NCBI GenBank assembly: GCA_004560375.1
Contig: SFVC01000021.1
Location: 1-35,498 of the forward strand
Direction: 5' to 3'
DNA: 35,498 bases
DNA from: a bacterium
GTDB taxonomy: Bacteria > Bacillota > Clostridia > Oscillospirales > Oscillospiraceae
A program made the position numbers and the translations under genes. Each line of letters opens with the position of its first letter. The first letter of the stretch is position 1. The notes beneath the pieces are model-generated. The model worked only from the letters and a program-made list of their open reading frames with translations. It was not told the origin of the DNA and searched no databases. This document shows, piece by piece, positions 7,188 through 15,164 of the stretch.

Positions 7188-8042
7188 ATGCCTTACGGCG
7201 ACGTATTCACCAGAATCAACCGGGAATATTATCAGCTCACCAGCGCGGAAAAGAAGATCGCGGACTATATGCTCCTTCAGCGCCAGGAGTGCCAGTATAT
7301 GTCCATCTCCGAGATGGCGGAGGTGGCGGACGTGGCGGAGGCCACCGTCTCCCGCTTCTGCCGCCGCCTGGGCTACAAGGGCTACAGCGCCTTCAAGCTG
7401 GCGGTGGCGGGCTCCGGCTCCGCCCAGCGGCCCATGAGCCCCCTGTATGGCGAGATCCAGGCCGAGGACAGCCTGGGCGATATGTGCCAGAAGATCTACG
7501 CCGCCGATGTGGACGCCATCACCCAGACCCTGTCCCTCATCAACCCCGGGGCGGTGACCCGGGCGGCGGATCTGATCCTGTCCGCCGACCGGGTGCTGTG
7601 CATGGGGCTGGGCGGCTCCATGGTGATCGCCCAGGAGGCGGCCCACCTGTTCTCCACGGCCCTGTCCAACTTCTACGCTGTGGAGGACTCCCACTTCCAG
7701 GCCATCCGCTGCGCCCTGCTGACCTCCCGGGACGTGGTGATGTACTTCTCCTACTCCGGCTCCACCCGGGATGTGGTGGACGTGATGAAGAGCGTCCAGG
7801 AGCGGGGGGCAAAGACCATCCTCATCACCCGCTTCCCCAAGTCCCCCGGCGCCTCCTGCGCCGACGTGGTGCTGGAGTGCGGCGCCCGGGAGGGGCCCCT
7901 CCAGATGGGCTCGGTGGCCGCCCGGATGGGCCAGCTCTACCTCATCGACGTGCTGTTCAACGAGGTGTGCCGCCGGGATATGGAGACCTGCCGGGAGCGG
8001 CGCAAGCGGGTGGCGGACGCCCTGGCGGACAAGCACCTGTGA
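7188..8042 (+). CDS. MurR/RpiR family transcriptional regulator
   Basis: A 284-residue repressor or activator with an N-terminal HTH_6 domain (about 1-77; ISEMAEVADVAEATVSRFCRRLGYKGYSAFK is the recognition region) and a C-terminal SIS sugar-phosphate-binding domain (about 105-245; MGLGGSMVIAQEAAHLF and YFSYSGSTRDVVDVM). RpiR proteins sense phosphosugars. Placed between the epimerase and the transporter, it is probably the local sensor of a sialic-acid breakdown product such as GlcNAc-6-P or ManNAc-6-P. A 12-base perfect palindrome begins only 10 bases after its stop codon, in front of the transporter promoter, and a related one lies before the epimerase, suggesting autoregulation. The start ATG follows AAGGGGG overlapping the upstream stop. 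Confidence 0.9.
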   Translation: MPYGDVFTRINREYYQLTSAEKKIADYMLLQRQECQYMSISEMAEVADVAEATVSRFCRRLGYKGYSAFKLAVAGSGSAQRPMSPLYGEIQAEDSLGDMCQKIYAADVDAITQTLSLINPGAVTRAADLILSADRVLCMGLGGSMVIAQEAAHLFSTALSNFYAVEDSHFQAIRCALLTSRDVVMYFSYSGSTRDVVDVMKSVQERGAKTILITRFPKSPGASCADVVLECGAREGPLQMGSVAARMGQLYLIDVLFNEVCRRDMETCRERRKRVADALADKHL

Positions 8043-8051
8043 GACAAAAAA

Positions 8052-8093
8052 GAAAATATTTTCCCGCAAAAGAAAATTTGCGAAATTATTTTC
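8052..8093. promoter_or_regulatory. Pair of candidate RpiR operators before the transporter operon
   Basis: GAAAATATTTTC (8052-8063) is a perfect 12-base palindrome. A second imperfect dyad spans 8072-8093 and ends in GAAATTATTTTC (8082-8093). Both lie directly upstream of the -35 at 8102, in the same relative position as the single site before the epimerase promoter. Confidence 0.6.
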
Positions 8094-8101
8094 AAATAGT
8101 A

Positions 8102-8130
8102 TTGACAAACCGGCGGAAAGATTATACAAT
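8102..8130 (+). promoter_or_regulatory. Promoter of the sugar ABC transporter-nan-nag operon
   Basis: A perfect TTGACA (8102-8107) and TACAAT (8125-8130) are 17 bases apart. A small hairpin (GCCTGC at 8141-8146 with GCAGGC at 8154-8159) lies at the expected 5' end of the transcript and may protect it. Confidence 0.88.
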
Positions 8131-8191
8131 CTGAACAAGAGCCTGCGGTGTTGGCAGGCGGAGAATTATTAAATATGAGGAGGAACACAGA

Positions 8192-9571
8192 ATGAAGACG
8201 ATTCGCAAGGTTCTGGCCCTGGTGCTGGCGCTGTGCATGGTTCTGGCTCTGGCCGCGTGCGCCGGTACGCCCGCGGAGACCAAGGCCCCCGAGAGCCAGG
8301 CTCCCGCTTCCCAGGCCCCCGAGGAGACCAAGACCCCCGATGAGCCCGGCACCGACGTGGCCAAGGAGATCAGCGTGTGGGTTTACCCCGTGGGCGGCTG
8401 GGGCGACGAGGCCAAGGTGAAGCCCCTGATCGACAAATTCACCAACGACACCGGCATCAAGGTCAACATGGAGTGGCTGGCCTACGCCGACGGCGACGAT
8501 AAGGTCAACTCCGCCATCACCGGCGGCAACCAGCCCGACGTCATCATGGAAGGCCCCGAGCGCCTGGTGGCCAACTGGGGCGTCAACGGCCACATGGTTG
8601 ACCTGGCCGACATGATCGATGACGAGGATCGCTCCGAGATCCTGCCCGCCGCTCTGGCGGCCGGCACCTCCACCGACGGCAAGATCTACCTCTACCCCAT
8701 GTTCAACGTGGCCCACTGCATGGCCGTGAACTACACCGCCGTGAAGGAAGCCGGCGCCGAGGCCAACATCGACCTGGACACCCGCCTGTGGACCGTGGAG
8801 CAGTTTGACGCCACTGTGAAGGCGCTGTACGAGAAGTTCGGCGGCACCGTGGCCGCGGTCTTCTGCGCCGGCCAGGGCGGCGACCAGGGCACCCGTGAGC
8901 TGATCCGCAACCGCTACGGCACCAAGCTGACCAATGCCGACCACACCGCTTACACCTGGAACACCCCCGAGGTGATCAACGCCCTCACCGATCTCAAGAA
9001 CATGGACGGCATTGAGTTTGACGCCTCCCTCCAGGGCGGCGACGAGATCGCCAAGTTCTACCAGGGCGTGCTGAAGATGGCTTTCTGCTGGAACGCCGCT
9101 CAGCAGCTGGATCCCAACTCCGCCGGCACCGGCGAGGGCAAGACCCTGACCGGCGACGAGATCGTTTACATGACCTTCCCCACCCAGGAGGGCAAGGCTC
9201 CTGAGGAGGGCTCCGGCGTTTGGGGTCTGGGCGCTTTCGACACCGGGAACGAGGCCCGCATCGCCGCTGCCAAGCAGTTCATCAAGTATATGTGCGACTC
9301 CGAGCACTGCTCCGAGGCCGGCGACATCTCCAACTTCTTCTCCTGCCGCTCCAAGGCCGAGGGCGTGGAGATCAAGTCCAGCAACCCCCTGCTGGTGGAG
9401 TACTACGGCAAGATGATGCCCTACATGGGTGAGTACTACCAGATCACCAAGGGCTGGGCCGGCGCCCGGACCGAGTGGTGGAATATGCTCCAGCGCGTGG
9501 GCGCCGGCGATGATATCGCCGAGACCGTGGCCAAGTACGAGGCCAACGCCAACAAGGCTGCCGCGGGCTGA
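8192..9571 (+). CDS. Sugar ABC transporter substrate-binding lipoprotein
   Basis: A 459-residue extracellular lipoprotein of the family 1 (MalE-like) binding proteins. The signal peptide ends in the lipobox LAAC with Cys23 as lipidation site, followed by a Pro/Thr/Glu-rich linker to about residue 55. The mature domain starts KEISVWVYPVGGWGD and has the family features TNDTGIKVNMEWL, GNQPDVIMEGPERL and a Trp-rich C-terminal region (GWAGARTEWWNML). AGGAGGAA at about 8177-8184 supports the start. It is the first gene of an operon with two permeases, nanA, nagB and nagA, so sialic acid or a related amino sugar is the likely ligand. A stable hairpin after the gene probably raises its expression above the permeases. 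Confidence 0.92.
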   Translation: MKTIRKVLALVLALCMVLALAACAGTPAETKAPESQAPASQAPEETKTPDEPGTDVAKEISVWVYPVGGWGDEAKVKPLIDKFTNDTGIKVNMEWLAYADGDDKVNSAITGGNQPDVIMEGPERLVANWGVNGHMVDLADMIDDEDRSEILPAALAAGTSTDGKIYLYPMFNVAHCMAVNYTAVKEAGAEANIDLDTRLWTVEQFDATVKALYEKFGGTVAAVFCAGQGGDQGTRELIRNRYGTKLTNADHTAYTWNTPEVINALTDLKNMDGIEFDASLQGGDEIAKFYQGVLKMAFCWNAAQQLDPNSAGTGEGKTLTGDEIVYMTFPTQEGKAPEEGSGVWGLGAFDTGNEARIAAAKQFIKYMCDSEHCSEAGDISNFFSCRSKAEGVEIKSSNPLLVEYYGKMMPYMGEYYQITKGWAGARTEWWNMLQRVGAGDDIAETVAKYEANANKAAAG

Positions 9572-9603
9572 TTCCATCCCCTGTAAGCTTCTGTAAGGGT
9601 TTG

Positions 9604-9636
9604 CGCCCCCCTCCCGCATGGCGCGGGAGGGGGGCG
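9604..9636 (+). terminator. Intercistronic hairpin after the binding protein
   Basis: A perfect 14-pair GC stem (9604-9617 with 9623-9636) with loop ATGGC and no T run after it. Such hairpins between a binding-protein gene and its permease genes usually stabilise the upstream mRNA or cause partial termination. Confidence 0.75.
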
Positions 9637-9689
9637 AATCTCTATTTGGCTGGCTTTCCGCGCAATGTTGAGAAAGGAGAGTGTTATCC

Positions 9690-10607
9690 TTGGCAAATCT
9701 TTCCCAGCCCAAGATGAGCAGGGCGCTGCAGCGCCGGGAGAACGTCGCCGGCTATCTGTTCATGCTGCCCAGCCTGATCTTCTTCATCGGCTTTGTGGTA
9801 GTCCCCATGCTGATCTGCATTGGCTACAGCTTTACCGATGCGAACATGAACTCCAAAACGGTGGCCACCACTTTTGTGGGACTCAAGAACTTTATCGAGC
9901 TCTGGCAGGATGAGAAGTTCCTGGAGGCGCTGAAAAACACCCTCGTCATCGTGTTTGTCAGCGTGCCCGCGGTGTGTCTGTTCTCCCTGTGGGTGAGCTC
10001 GTCCATCTATCACCTGGGGGGCGCCGCCCTGTCCGCGTTCCGCATCATCTTCTACCTCCCCGTGATCACCGGCTCCGTGGCCGTCACCGTGGTGTGGAAA
10101 TGGATCTATGACAACTACACCGGTATTTTGAACTACGTTCTGAAGGGAACAGGATTGATAGAAAATAACATCAACTTCCTGGGCGACGAACGCTTCGCCC
10201 TCTGGTGTATCATTCTGATCCTGTTTACCACCTCGGTGGGCCAGCCCATCGTGCTGTACGTCTCCGCCCTGGGCAATGTGGATCAGACCCTGGTGGAGGC
10301 CGCCCAGGTGGACGGAGCCAACGACATCCAGGTATTCTGGAAGGTGAAGTGGCCCCAGATCATGCCCACCACCCTGTATATCCTGGTGATCACCACCATC
10401 AACTCCTTCCAGTGCTTTGCGCTGATCCAGCTGCTGACCCAGGGAGGCTCCGGCACCAACACCATCATGTACTACATCTACTTTACCGCCTTCAAGCTCA
10501 CCGAGCAGGCGGGGCACTTCGGCTATGCCAACGCCATGGGCGTGATGCTGGCCATCTTTATCGGTATCCTGTCCGCCATCCAGTTCAAGCTGGGCAAAGA
10601 AAAGTAA
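9690..10607 (+). CDS. Sugar ABC transporter permease, MalF-like
   Basis: A polytopic inner-membrane permease of about 305 residues. A first membrane helix lies in GYLFMLPSLIFFIGFVVVP, several more follow, and the EAA loop that contacts the ATPase reads EAAQVDGANDIQVFWKVKWPQI. The frame is open from a GTG at 9681, but AGGAG at 9675-9679 is too close to it; the TTG at 9690 (MANLSQPKM) fits better, and an ATG at 9714 is a further possibility. It forms the transmembrane channel with the next gene, which begins 12 bases downstream. No gene for an ATP-binding subunit is in the cluster. Confidence 0.9.
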   Translation: MANLSQPKMSRALQRRENVAGYLFMLPSLIFFIGFVVVPMLICIGYSFTDANMNSKTVATTFVGLKNFIELWQDEKFLEALKNTLVIVFVSVPAVCLFSLWVSSSIYHLGGAALSAFRIIFYLPVITGSVAVTVVWKWIYDNYTGILNYVLKGTGLIENNINFLGDERFALWCIILILFTTSVGQPIVLYVSALGNVDQTLVEAAQVDGANDIQVFWKVKWPQIMPTTLYILVITTINSFQCFALIQLLTQGGSGTNTIMYYIYFTAFKLTEQAGHFGYANAMGVMLAIFIGILSAIQFKLGKEK

Positions 10608-10619
10608 GGAGGTGGGACT

Positions 10620-11549
10620 ATGAAATCAGGCGTGAAACACATTACCCCGTATCGTGTCCTCTGCGTCATCCTGCTGGTGATCCTGGCGCTGCTGTTCCTG
10701 TTCCCGCTGTACTGGATCATCACCGGCTCCCTGAAGCCGGTTACGGAGATCCTCAACCCGACGCCCTCCTTCTTCCCGAAAGAGTTCACCATGAACAACT
10801 TCGAGCGCCTGCTGAACAAGCGTTCCGCCCCCCTGTGGGAGCTGGCGGTTCCCTTCAGCAGTCAGTTCTCGGCTGACCACAAGCCCATCTACTTCTCCGT
10901 CGGCCCCGTGGTTCCCGCCGCTTTCCGGTGGCTGGTGAACACGGTGTTCATGGCGGTGGCGGCCATGATCCTGACCTGCATCACCGCAGCCCTGGCGGGT
11001 TACGCCCTGGCGAAGAAGCGCTTCCGCGGCCGCGGGGTGCTGTTCGCCCTGATCGTGTGCGCCATGGCCCTGCCCAAGCAGGTCATCCTGATCCCCCTGA
11101 TCAAAGAGATATCCGCCCTCTTTATGTGGGACAATCTCTGGGCGGTCATTGTGCCCACGGTGGGCTGGCCCTTCGGCGTGTTCCTGATGAAGCAGTTCTC
11201 CGAGGGCATCCCCGGCGAGATTTTGGAGGCTGCCCGCATCGACGGGGCCAGTGAGCTGAAGACCTTCACCACCGTAGTGCTGCCCATCGTCAAGCCGGGC
11301 ATTGGCGCGCTGGCCATCTTTACCTTCATCAACTCCTGGAACGACTACTTCCTCCAGCTGATTATGTTGGGCAGCGGCAGCAACTACACCATCTCTCTGG
11401 GTATCGCCACCCTCCAGTCGGAGACCAGCATTGACCTGGGCATCCTGATGGCGGGCGCGGCCCTGGCGGCGCTTCCCATCATCATCGTGTTCCTGATCTT
11501 CCAGAAGTACTTCACCAAGGGCATCACCATGGGCGCGGTCAAGGGCTGA
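10620..11549 (+). CDS. Carbohydrate ABC transporter permease, MalG-like
   Basis: A 309-residue second permease. The N-terminal helix CVILLVILALLFLFPLYWIITGSLKP, the NTVFMAVAAMILTCITAALAGYALAKKRF helix and the EAA loop EAARIDGASELKTFTTVVLPIVKPG are typical of MalG/UgpE proteins. AAGGAGGTG at the end of the upstream gene gives a strong ribosome binding site. One odd point is a region of about 40 residues between the first and second helix (residues 55-100, with SAPLWELAVPFSSQF) that is longer than in most relatives and probably faces outwards. The pair needs an ATPase encoded elsewhere, as is common for MsiK-type shared ATPases in Firmicutes. Confidence 0.92.
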   Translation: MKSGVKHITPYRVLCVILLVILALLFLFPLYWIITGSLKPVTEILNPTPSFFPKEFTMNNFERLLNKRSAPLWELAVPFSSQFSADHKPIYFSVGPVVPAAFRWLVNTVFMAVAAMILTCITAALAGYALAKKRFRGRGVLFALIVCAMALPKQVILIPLIKEISALFMWDNLWAVIVPTVGWPFGVFLMKQFSEGIPGEILEAARIDGASELKTFTTVVLPIVKPGIGALAIFTFINSWNDYFLQLIMLGSGSNYTISLGIATLQSETSIDLGILMAGAALAALPIIIVFLIFQKYFTKGITMGAVKG

Positions 11550-11583
11550 GTTCCCTGCTGTCCCGGTGACCATGTGAAGCTCC

Positions 11584-11629
11584 GCAATCCCGCGGGGGCC
11601 GCCCATGCGGTTGGTTCGCGCGGGATTGC
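11584..11629 (+). terminator. Intercistronic hairpin before nanA
   Basis: GCAATCCCGCG (11584-11594) pairs perfectly with CGCGGGATTGC (11619-11629); the loop itself can fold through CCGC/GCGG. There is no T run, so it is more likely a processing or stability element between transporter and enzyme genes than a full terminator. Confidence 0.6.
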
Positions 11630-11659
11630 CCAGCCAATTATGAGTAAGGAGTGAGCAGC

Positions 11660-12568
11660 ATGAAAGACTGCGCCAAGTACGCGGGCATCATCCCCGCGTT
11701 TTACGCCTGCTACGGCAAGGACGGGCAGATCAGCCCCCAGGGCGTCCGGGCCATGGCCCGCTACCTGAAGGAGAAGGGGGTTAAGGGCCTGTATGTGGGC
11801 GGTTCCTCCGGCGAGTGCATCTACCAGAGCGTGGCTGAGCGCAAGCTGGTGCTGGAGAACGTGATGGCCGAGGTGGGCAAGGATCTCACCGTCATCGCCC
11901 ACGTGGCCTGCAACAACACCGCGGACAGCCGGGAGCTGGCCGCCCATGCCCAGTCCCTGGGCGTGGACGCCATCGCCGCCATCCCGCCCATCTACTTCCA
12001 CCTGCCCCCCGCCGGCATCGCCAAGTACTGGAACGACATCTCCGCCGCCGCGCCGGACACCGACTTCGTGATCTACAACATCCCCCAGCTGGCCGGGGTG
12101 GCCCTGACGGTGCCCCTGCTGAAGGAGATGCTGAAGAACCCCCGGGTCATCGGCGTGAAGAACTCCTCCATGCCGGTGCAGGACATCCAGATGTGGAAGG
12201 ACGAGGGGGCCGTGGTGTTCAACGGGCCCGACGAGCAGCTGCTGTCCGGCCTGGCCGCCGGGGCCACCGGCGGCATCGGCGGCACCTACGCCGCCATGCC
12301 CGAGCTGTACCTGGCCATCTTCCGCCTGTTCCACGAGGGCAAGATGGAGCAGGGCCGGGAGATCCAGAACGAGTGCTGCCGCATCATCTACAAGATGTGC
12401 TCCGCCACGGGCAATATGTACGCCGTGATCAAGGAGATCATCCGCCTCCAGGGCGGCCCGGACGCGGGCAGCGTCCGCGCCCCGCTGCTGGAGCTGGCCC
12501 CCGGCGACGAGGCCGTGGTGAAGGAGAGCGCGGACATGATCGCCGCCGCGATCAAGAAGTACTGCTAA
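11660..12568 (+). CDS. nanA: N-acetylneuraminate lyase
   Basis: Class I aldolase of the DapA/NAL family, 302 residues, splitting N-acetylneuraminate into ManNAc and pyruvate. The family motif GGSSGE is at 47-52, the conserved Tyr is Tyr139 in FVIYNIPQLAGV, and the Schiff-base lysine is Lys167 in VIGVKNSS. The GGTYAAMPELY segment further on matches sialate lyases better than dihydrodipicolinate synthases. The ATG at 11660 is preceded by AAGGAG with 8-base spacing; a GTG at 11651 in the same frame overlaps this site. Genomic context (transporter, nagB, nagA, AGE) supports the sialic-acid role strongly. Confidence 0.92.
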   Translation: MKDCAKYAGIIPAFYACYGKDGQISPQGVRAMARYLKEKGVKGLYVGGSSGECIYQSVAERKLVLENVMAEVGKDLTVIAHVACNNTADSRELAAHAQSLGVDAIAAIPPIYFHLPPAGIAKYWNDISAAAPDTDFVIYNIPQLAGVALTVPLLKEMLKNPRVIGVKNSSMPVQDIQMWKDEGAVVFNGPDEQLLSGLAAGATGGIGGTYAAMPELYLAIFRLFHEGKMEQGREIQNECCRIIYKMCSATGNMYAVIKEIIRLQGGPDAGSVRAPLLELAPGDEAVVKESADMIAAAIKKYC

Positions 12569-12609
12569 TTGCGCTTAGGCGCGATACGATATGCTTGAGG
12601 TGATTTGAT

Positions 12610-13338
12610 ATGAGAATTTATTGTGAGAAGGACTACAACGCCATGAGCCGCCGGGCCGCGGCCATCATCGCCGCCCAGGTGGTGGCCAAGCCGGACTGCG
12701 TGCTGGGCCTGGCCACCGGCTCCACCCCCATCGGCGCCTACCAGCAGCTGGTGGAGTGGTACAAGAGCGGGGATCTGAGCTTTGCCCAGGTGCGCTCGGT
12801 GAACCTGGACGAGTACGTGGGGCTGGCCCCCACCCACGACCAGAGCTACCGGTACTTCATGCAGCACAACCTGTTTGACCACGTGGACATCGTGCCCGAG
12901 AACACCAACGTGCCCAGCGGCCTGGCCCCCGACGCGGCGGCGGAGTGCGCCCGGTATGAGGACGTGGTGAAGGCCCTGGGCTACGCGGATTTGCAGCTGC
13001 TGGGCCTGGGCCGCAACGGCCACATCGGCTTCAACGAGCCCTGCGACCACTTCCCCGTGGCCACCCATCTGGTGGATCTGACCCAGAGCACCATCGAGGC
13101 CAACGCCCGCTTCTTCGCCAGCGCCGACGACGTGCCCAAGCAGGCCCTCACCATGGGCATTGGCACCATCATGCACGCCCGGAGCATCCTGGTGGTGGCC
13201 AGCGGCGCGGACAAGGCGGAGGCGGTGGCCAAGACCGTGGCGGGCCCTGTCACCCCGAATGTGCCCGCCTCCATCCTCCAGCTCCACCCCAACGTCACCA
13301 TCATCGGCGACGAGGCGGCCCTCAGCGGCCTGAAGTGA
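12610..13338 (+). CDS. nagB: Glucosamine-6-phosphate deaminase
   Basis: A 242-residue isomerase/deaminase turning GlcN-6-P into fructose-6-P and ammonia. LGLATGSTPIGAY (32-44) binds phosphate; LDEYVGL holds the catalytic Asp67; GLGRNGHIGFNEP (132-144) contains the active-site His138 and Glu143. The length fits the short Gram-positive form, which lacks the C-terminal allosteric extension of the E. coli enzyme. GAGGTG precedes the ATG. It lies 41 bases after nanA and 10 bases before nagA, in the usual order for a catabolic operon. Confidence 0.95.
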   Translation: MRIYCEKDYNAMSRRAAAIIAAQVVAKPDCVLGLATGSTPIGAYQQLVEWYKSGDLSFAQVRSVNLDEYVGLAPTHDQSYRYFMQHNLFDHVDIVPENTNVPSGLAPDAAAECARYEDVVKALGYADLQLLGLGRNGHIGFNEPCDHFPVATHLVDLTQSTIEANARFFASADDVPKQALTMGIGTIMHARSILVVASGADKAEAVAKTVAGPVTPNVPASILQLHPNVTIIGDEAALSGLK

Positions 13339-13348
13339 GGGGCAGCGT

Positions 13349-14467
13349 ATGAAGATTACAGGCGGTAAGGTATTCGATCTGGAGCGGGGCTTTGTGGAGC
13401 GGGACGTGTGCTTTGACGGCGCCCTGCTCACCCCGGACAGCCAGGACGGGCAGAGCTACGACGCGTCGGGGTGCTATGTGATCCCCGGCCTGACGGACGT
13501 GCACTTCCACGGCTGCCGGGGGGCGGATCTGTCCGACGGCGACCCGGACGGCCTCCAGACCATGGCGGAGTACGAGCTGTCCCGGGGCGTGACCCAGATC
13601 TGCCCCGCGGGCATGACCCTGCTGGAGGAGCAGCTTGTCAAGGTGTGCAAGACGGCGGCGGCCCACAAGCGGGCGGGCAGGCCCGGCGCGGATCTGGTGG
13701 GCGTCAACCTGGAGGGGCCCTTCCTGTCCTATGCCAAGAAGGGCGCCCAGAACGGCGACTGGCTCCACGCCCCCGACGTGGCCATGCTGCGCCGGCTGGA
13801 GGAGGCGTCCGAGGGGCTGGTGAAGCTGGTGTCCGTGGCCCCGGAGGAGCCGGGGGCGCTGGACTTCATCAAGGCGGTGGCGGAGGAGGTCAACGTGTCC
13901 GTGGCCCACACCACCGCGGACTATGACACCGCCCTGGCGGCGTTCCGGGCGGGCGCCCGGGAGGTCACCCACCTCTTTAACGCCATGCCCGCCTTCACCC
14001 ACCGGGCCCCCGGCGTGGTGGGCGCGGCGCTGGACTCCCCCTGGAGCCGGGTGGAGCTCATCTCCGACGGTATCCACATCCACCCCAGCGTGGTGCGGGC
14101 CACCTTCCGGATGTTCGGCCCCGACCGGGTGGTGCTCATCTCCGACACCATGCGGGCCGCCGGTATGTCCGACGGCGAGTACGACCTGGGCGGCCAGAAC
14201 GTCATCGTCAAGGGCCCCTTGGCCACCCTGGCGGACGGCACCATTGCCGGCTCGGTGACGGATCTGATGGCGTGCATGAAGACCGCCGTCTCCTTCGGCA
14301 TCCCCCTGGCGGATGCGGTGCGGGCGGCGGCGGTGAACCCCGCCAAGGCCATCGGCATCTTCGACCGGGTGGGCAGCCTGGAGCCGGGCAAGCGGGCCAA
14401 CGTGGCCGTGCTGGGCCCGGATCTGGAGCTGAAGGCCGTGTTCTTCCATGGGAATAAGGTGGTTTAA
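13349..14467 (+). CDS. nagA: N-acetylglucosamine-6-phosphate deacetylase
   Basis: A 372-residue amidohydrolase that removes acetate from GlcNAc-6-P to give GlcN-6-P for NagB. Metal and catalytic residues are visible: DVHFHG (His52, His54), NLEGPF (Glu122), AHTTADY (His187), THLFNAM (His208), DGIHIHP and the catalytic Asp in LISDTM (Asp266). The C-terminal LEPGKRANVAVLGPD is the usual small beta-domain ending. It is the last gene of the operon and is followed by a bidirectional terminator. Confidence 0.95.
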   Translation: MKITGGKVFDLERGFVERDVCFDGALLTPDSQDGQSYDASGCYVIPGLTDVHFHGCRGADLSDGDPDGLQTMAEYELSRGVTQICPAGMTLLEEQLVKVCKTAAAHKRAGRPGADLVGVNLEGPFLSYAKKGAQNGDWLHAPDVAMLRRLEEASEGLVKLVSVAPEEPGALDFIKAVAEEVNVSVAHTTADYDTALAAFRAGAREVTHLFNAMPAFTHRAPGVVGAALDSPWSRVELISDGIHIHPSVVRATFRMFGPDRVVLISDTMRAAGMSDGEYDLGGQNVIVKGPLATLADGTIAGSVTDLMACMKTAVSFGIPLADAVRAAAVNPAKAIGIFDRVGSLEPGKRANVAVLGPDLELKAVFFHGNKVV

Positions 14468-14480
14468 CGCAGCAAAACAG

Positions 14481-14508
14481 CAGGGGAGACGCGGATGCGT
14501 CTCCCCTG
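14481..14508. terminator. Bidirectional terminator between nagA and the DUF4830 gene
   Basis: A perfect 12-pair stem (14481-14492 with 14497-14508) and a GGAT loop between convergent genes. On the minus strand it is followed by CTGTTTTG, so it suits the DUF4830 gene better than nagA, but either may use it. Confidence 0.75.
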
Positions 14509-14521
14509 TGCGCTACATCTG

Positions 14522-15058
14522 CTAAACCAGCTCCCCGAAGGCGGGGGCGGGGGACGGGGAGGCGGAGGGCTGGGCCCCGCTGTCTCCAACCCCCGGCATG
14601 GCCAGCCCGTGGAGGAAGCTGCCCGAGGCGGACTGGATCTGCCCGCCCACCACCTTGTCCTTGTAGATCAGCAGGGCGATCTGCACCGGCTCGGCCTGGG
14701 AGGGGTAGTTGGTGAGCTGGTAGGTATACCGCTTCACCCGCTTGCCGCAGTACCGGCTCAGGTCGAAGCCCTGATCCTGCTGGAGCTTGAGATAGCCCGC
14801 GTAGCTGTCGTCAAACTCCTCCGGGATGAGCAGCTCCTCGGTGGCGATGGGCTGGGGGGACACCTGCCAGCCCAGCCCGCCCAGGTAGGCCAGACGGTCA
14901 TCGTTGGTGCGGATGTGCTTCACCTCCGCCGAGGCGGCGACGGCCCGCCCGCCCAGGGTGACAAGAAGGGCGGCGGCCACCACCGCGCAGCAGCAAAGGG
15001 CGGTGATCCCACCCGCCAGCAGCCGTCTCTTTGGTACCCGTGCGGTGACGATGATCAT
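14522..15058 (-). CDS. DUF4830 domain-containing membrane-anchored protein
   Basis: A 178-residue protein with a basic N-terminus, one membrane segment (about 13-36), and an external domain of about 110 residues. The run TNDDRLAYLGGLGWQV, IPEEFDDSYAGYLKLQ, QGFDLSRYCGKRVKRYTYQ and GGQIQSASGSFLHGL is what I recall of DUF4830, a domain of unknown function common in Clostridia. The C-terminal end is Ser/Pro-rich. The start at 15058 (MIIVTARV) is preferred over 15076 because GGAAGGA stands 8 bases before it. It is divergent from the rRNA pseudouridine synthase. Confidence 0.7.
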   Translation of the reverse strand: MIIVTARVPKRRLLAGGITALCCCAVVAAALLVTLGGRAVAASAEVKHIRTNDDRLAYLGGLGWQVSPQPIATEELLIPEEFDDSYAGYLKLQQDQGFDLSRYCGKRVKRYTYQLTNYPSQAEPVQIALLIYKDKVVGGQIQSASGSFLHGLAMPGVGDSGAQPSASPSPAPAFGELV

Positions 15059-15164
15059 GCTATCAATCCTTCCCATGGTTTCTCAGGAAATAGTATGAAG
15101 CGATTTCCCACAATATGATACCGTCAGGCAGGGCGCCGGCGGCGGGCAGAAGGAGGCGGACGGC

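Noticed and set aside
7937..9712. A 591-residue open frame on the minus strand opposite the binding-protein gene
   Set aside because: Composition is antisense-like (Gly/Val/Leu/His), with no ribosome binding site; the plus strand has a clear lipoprotein gene with promoter.
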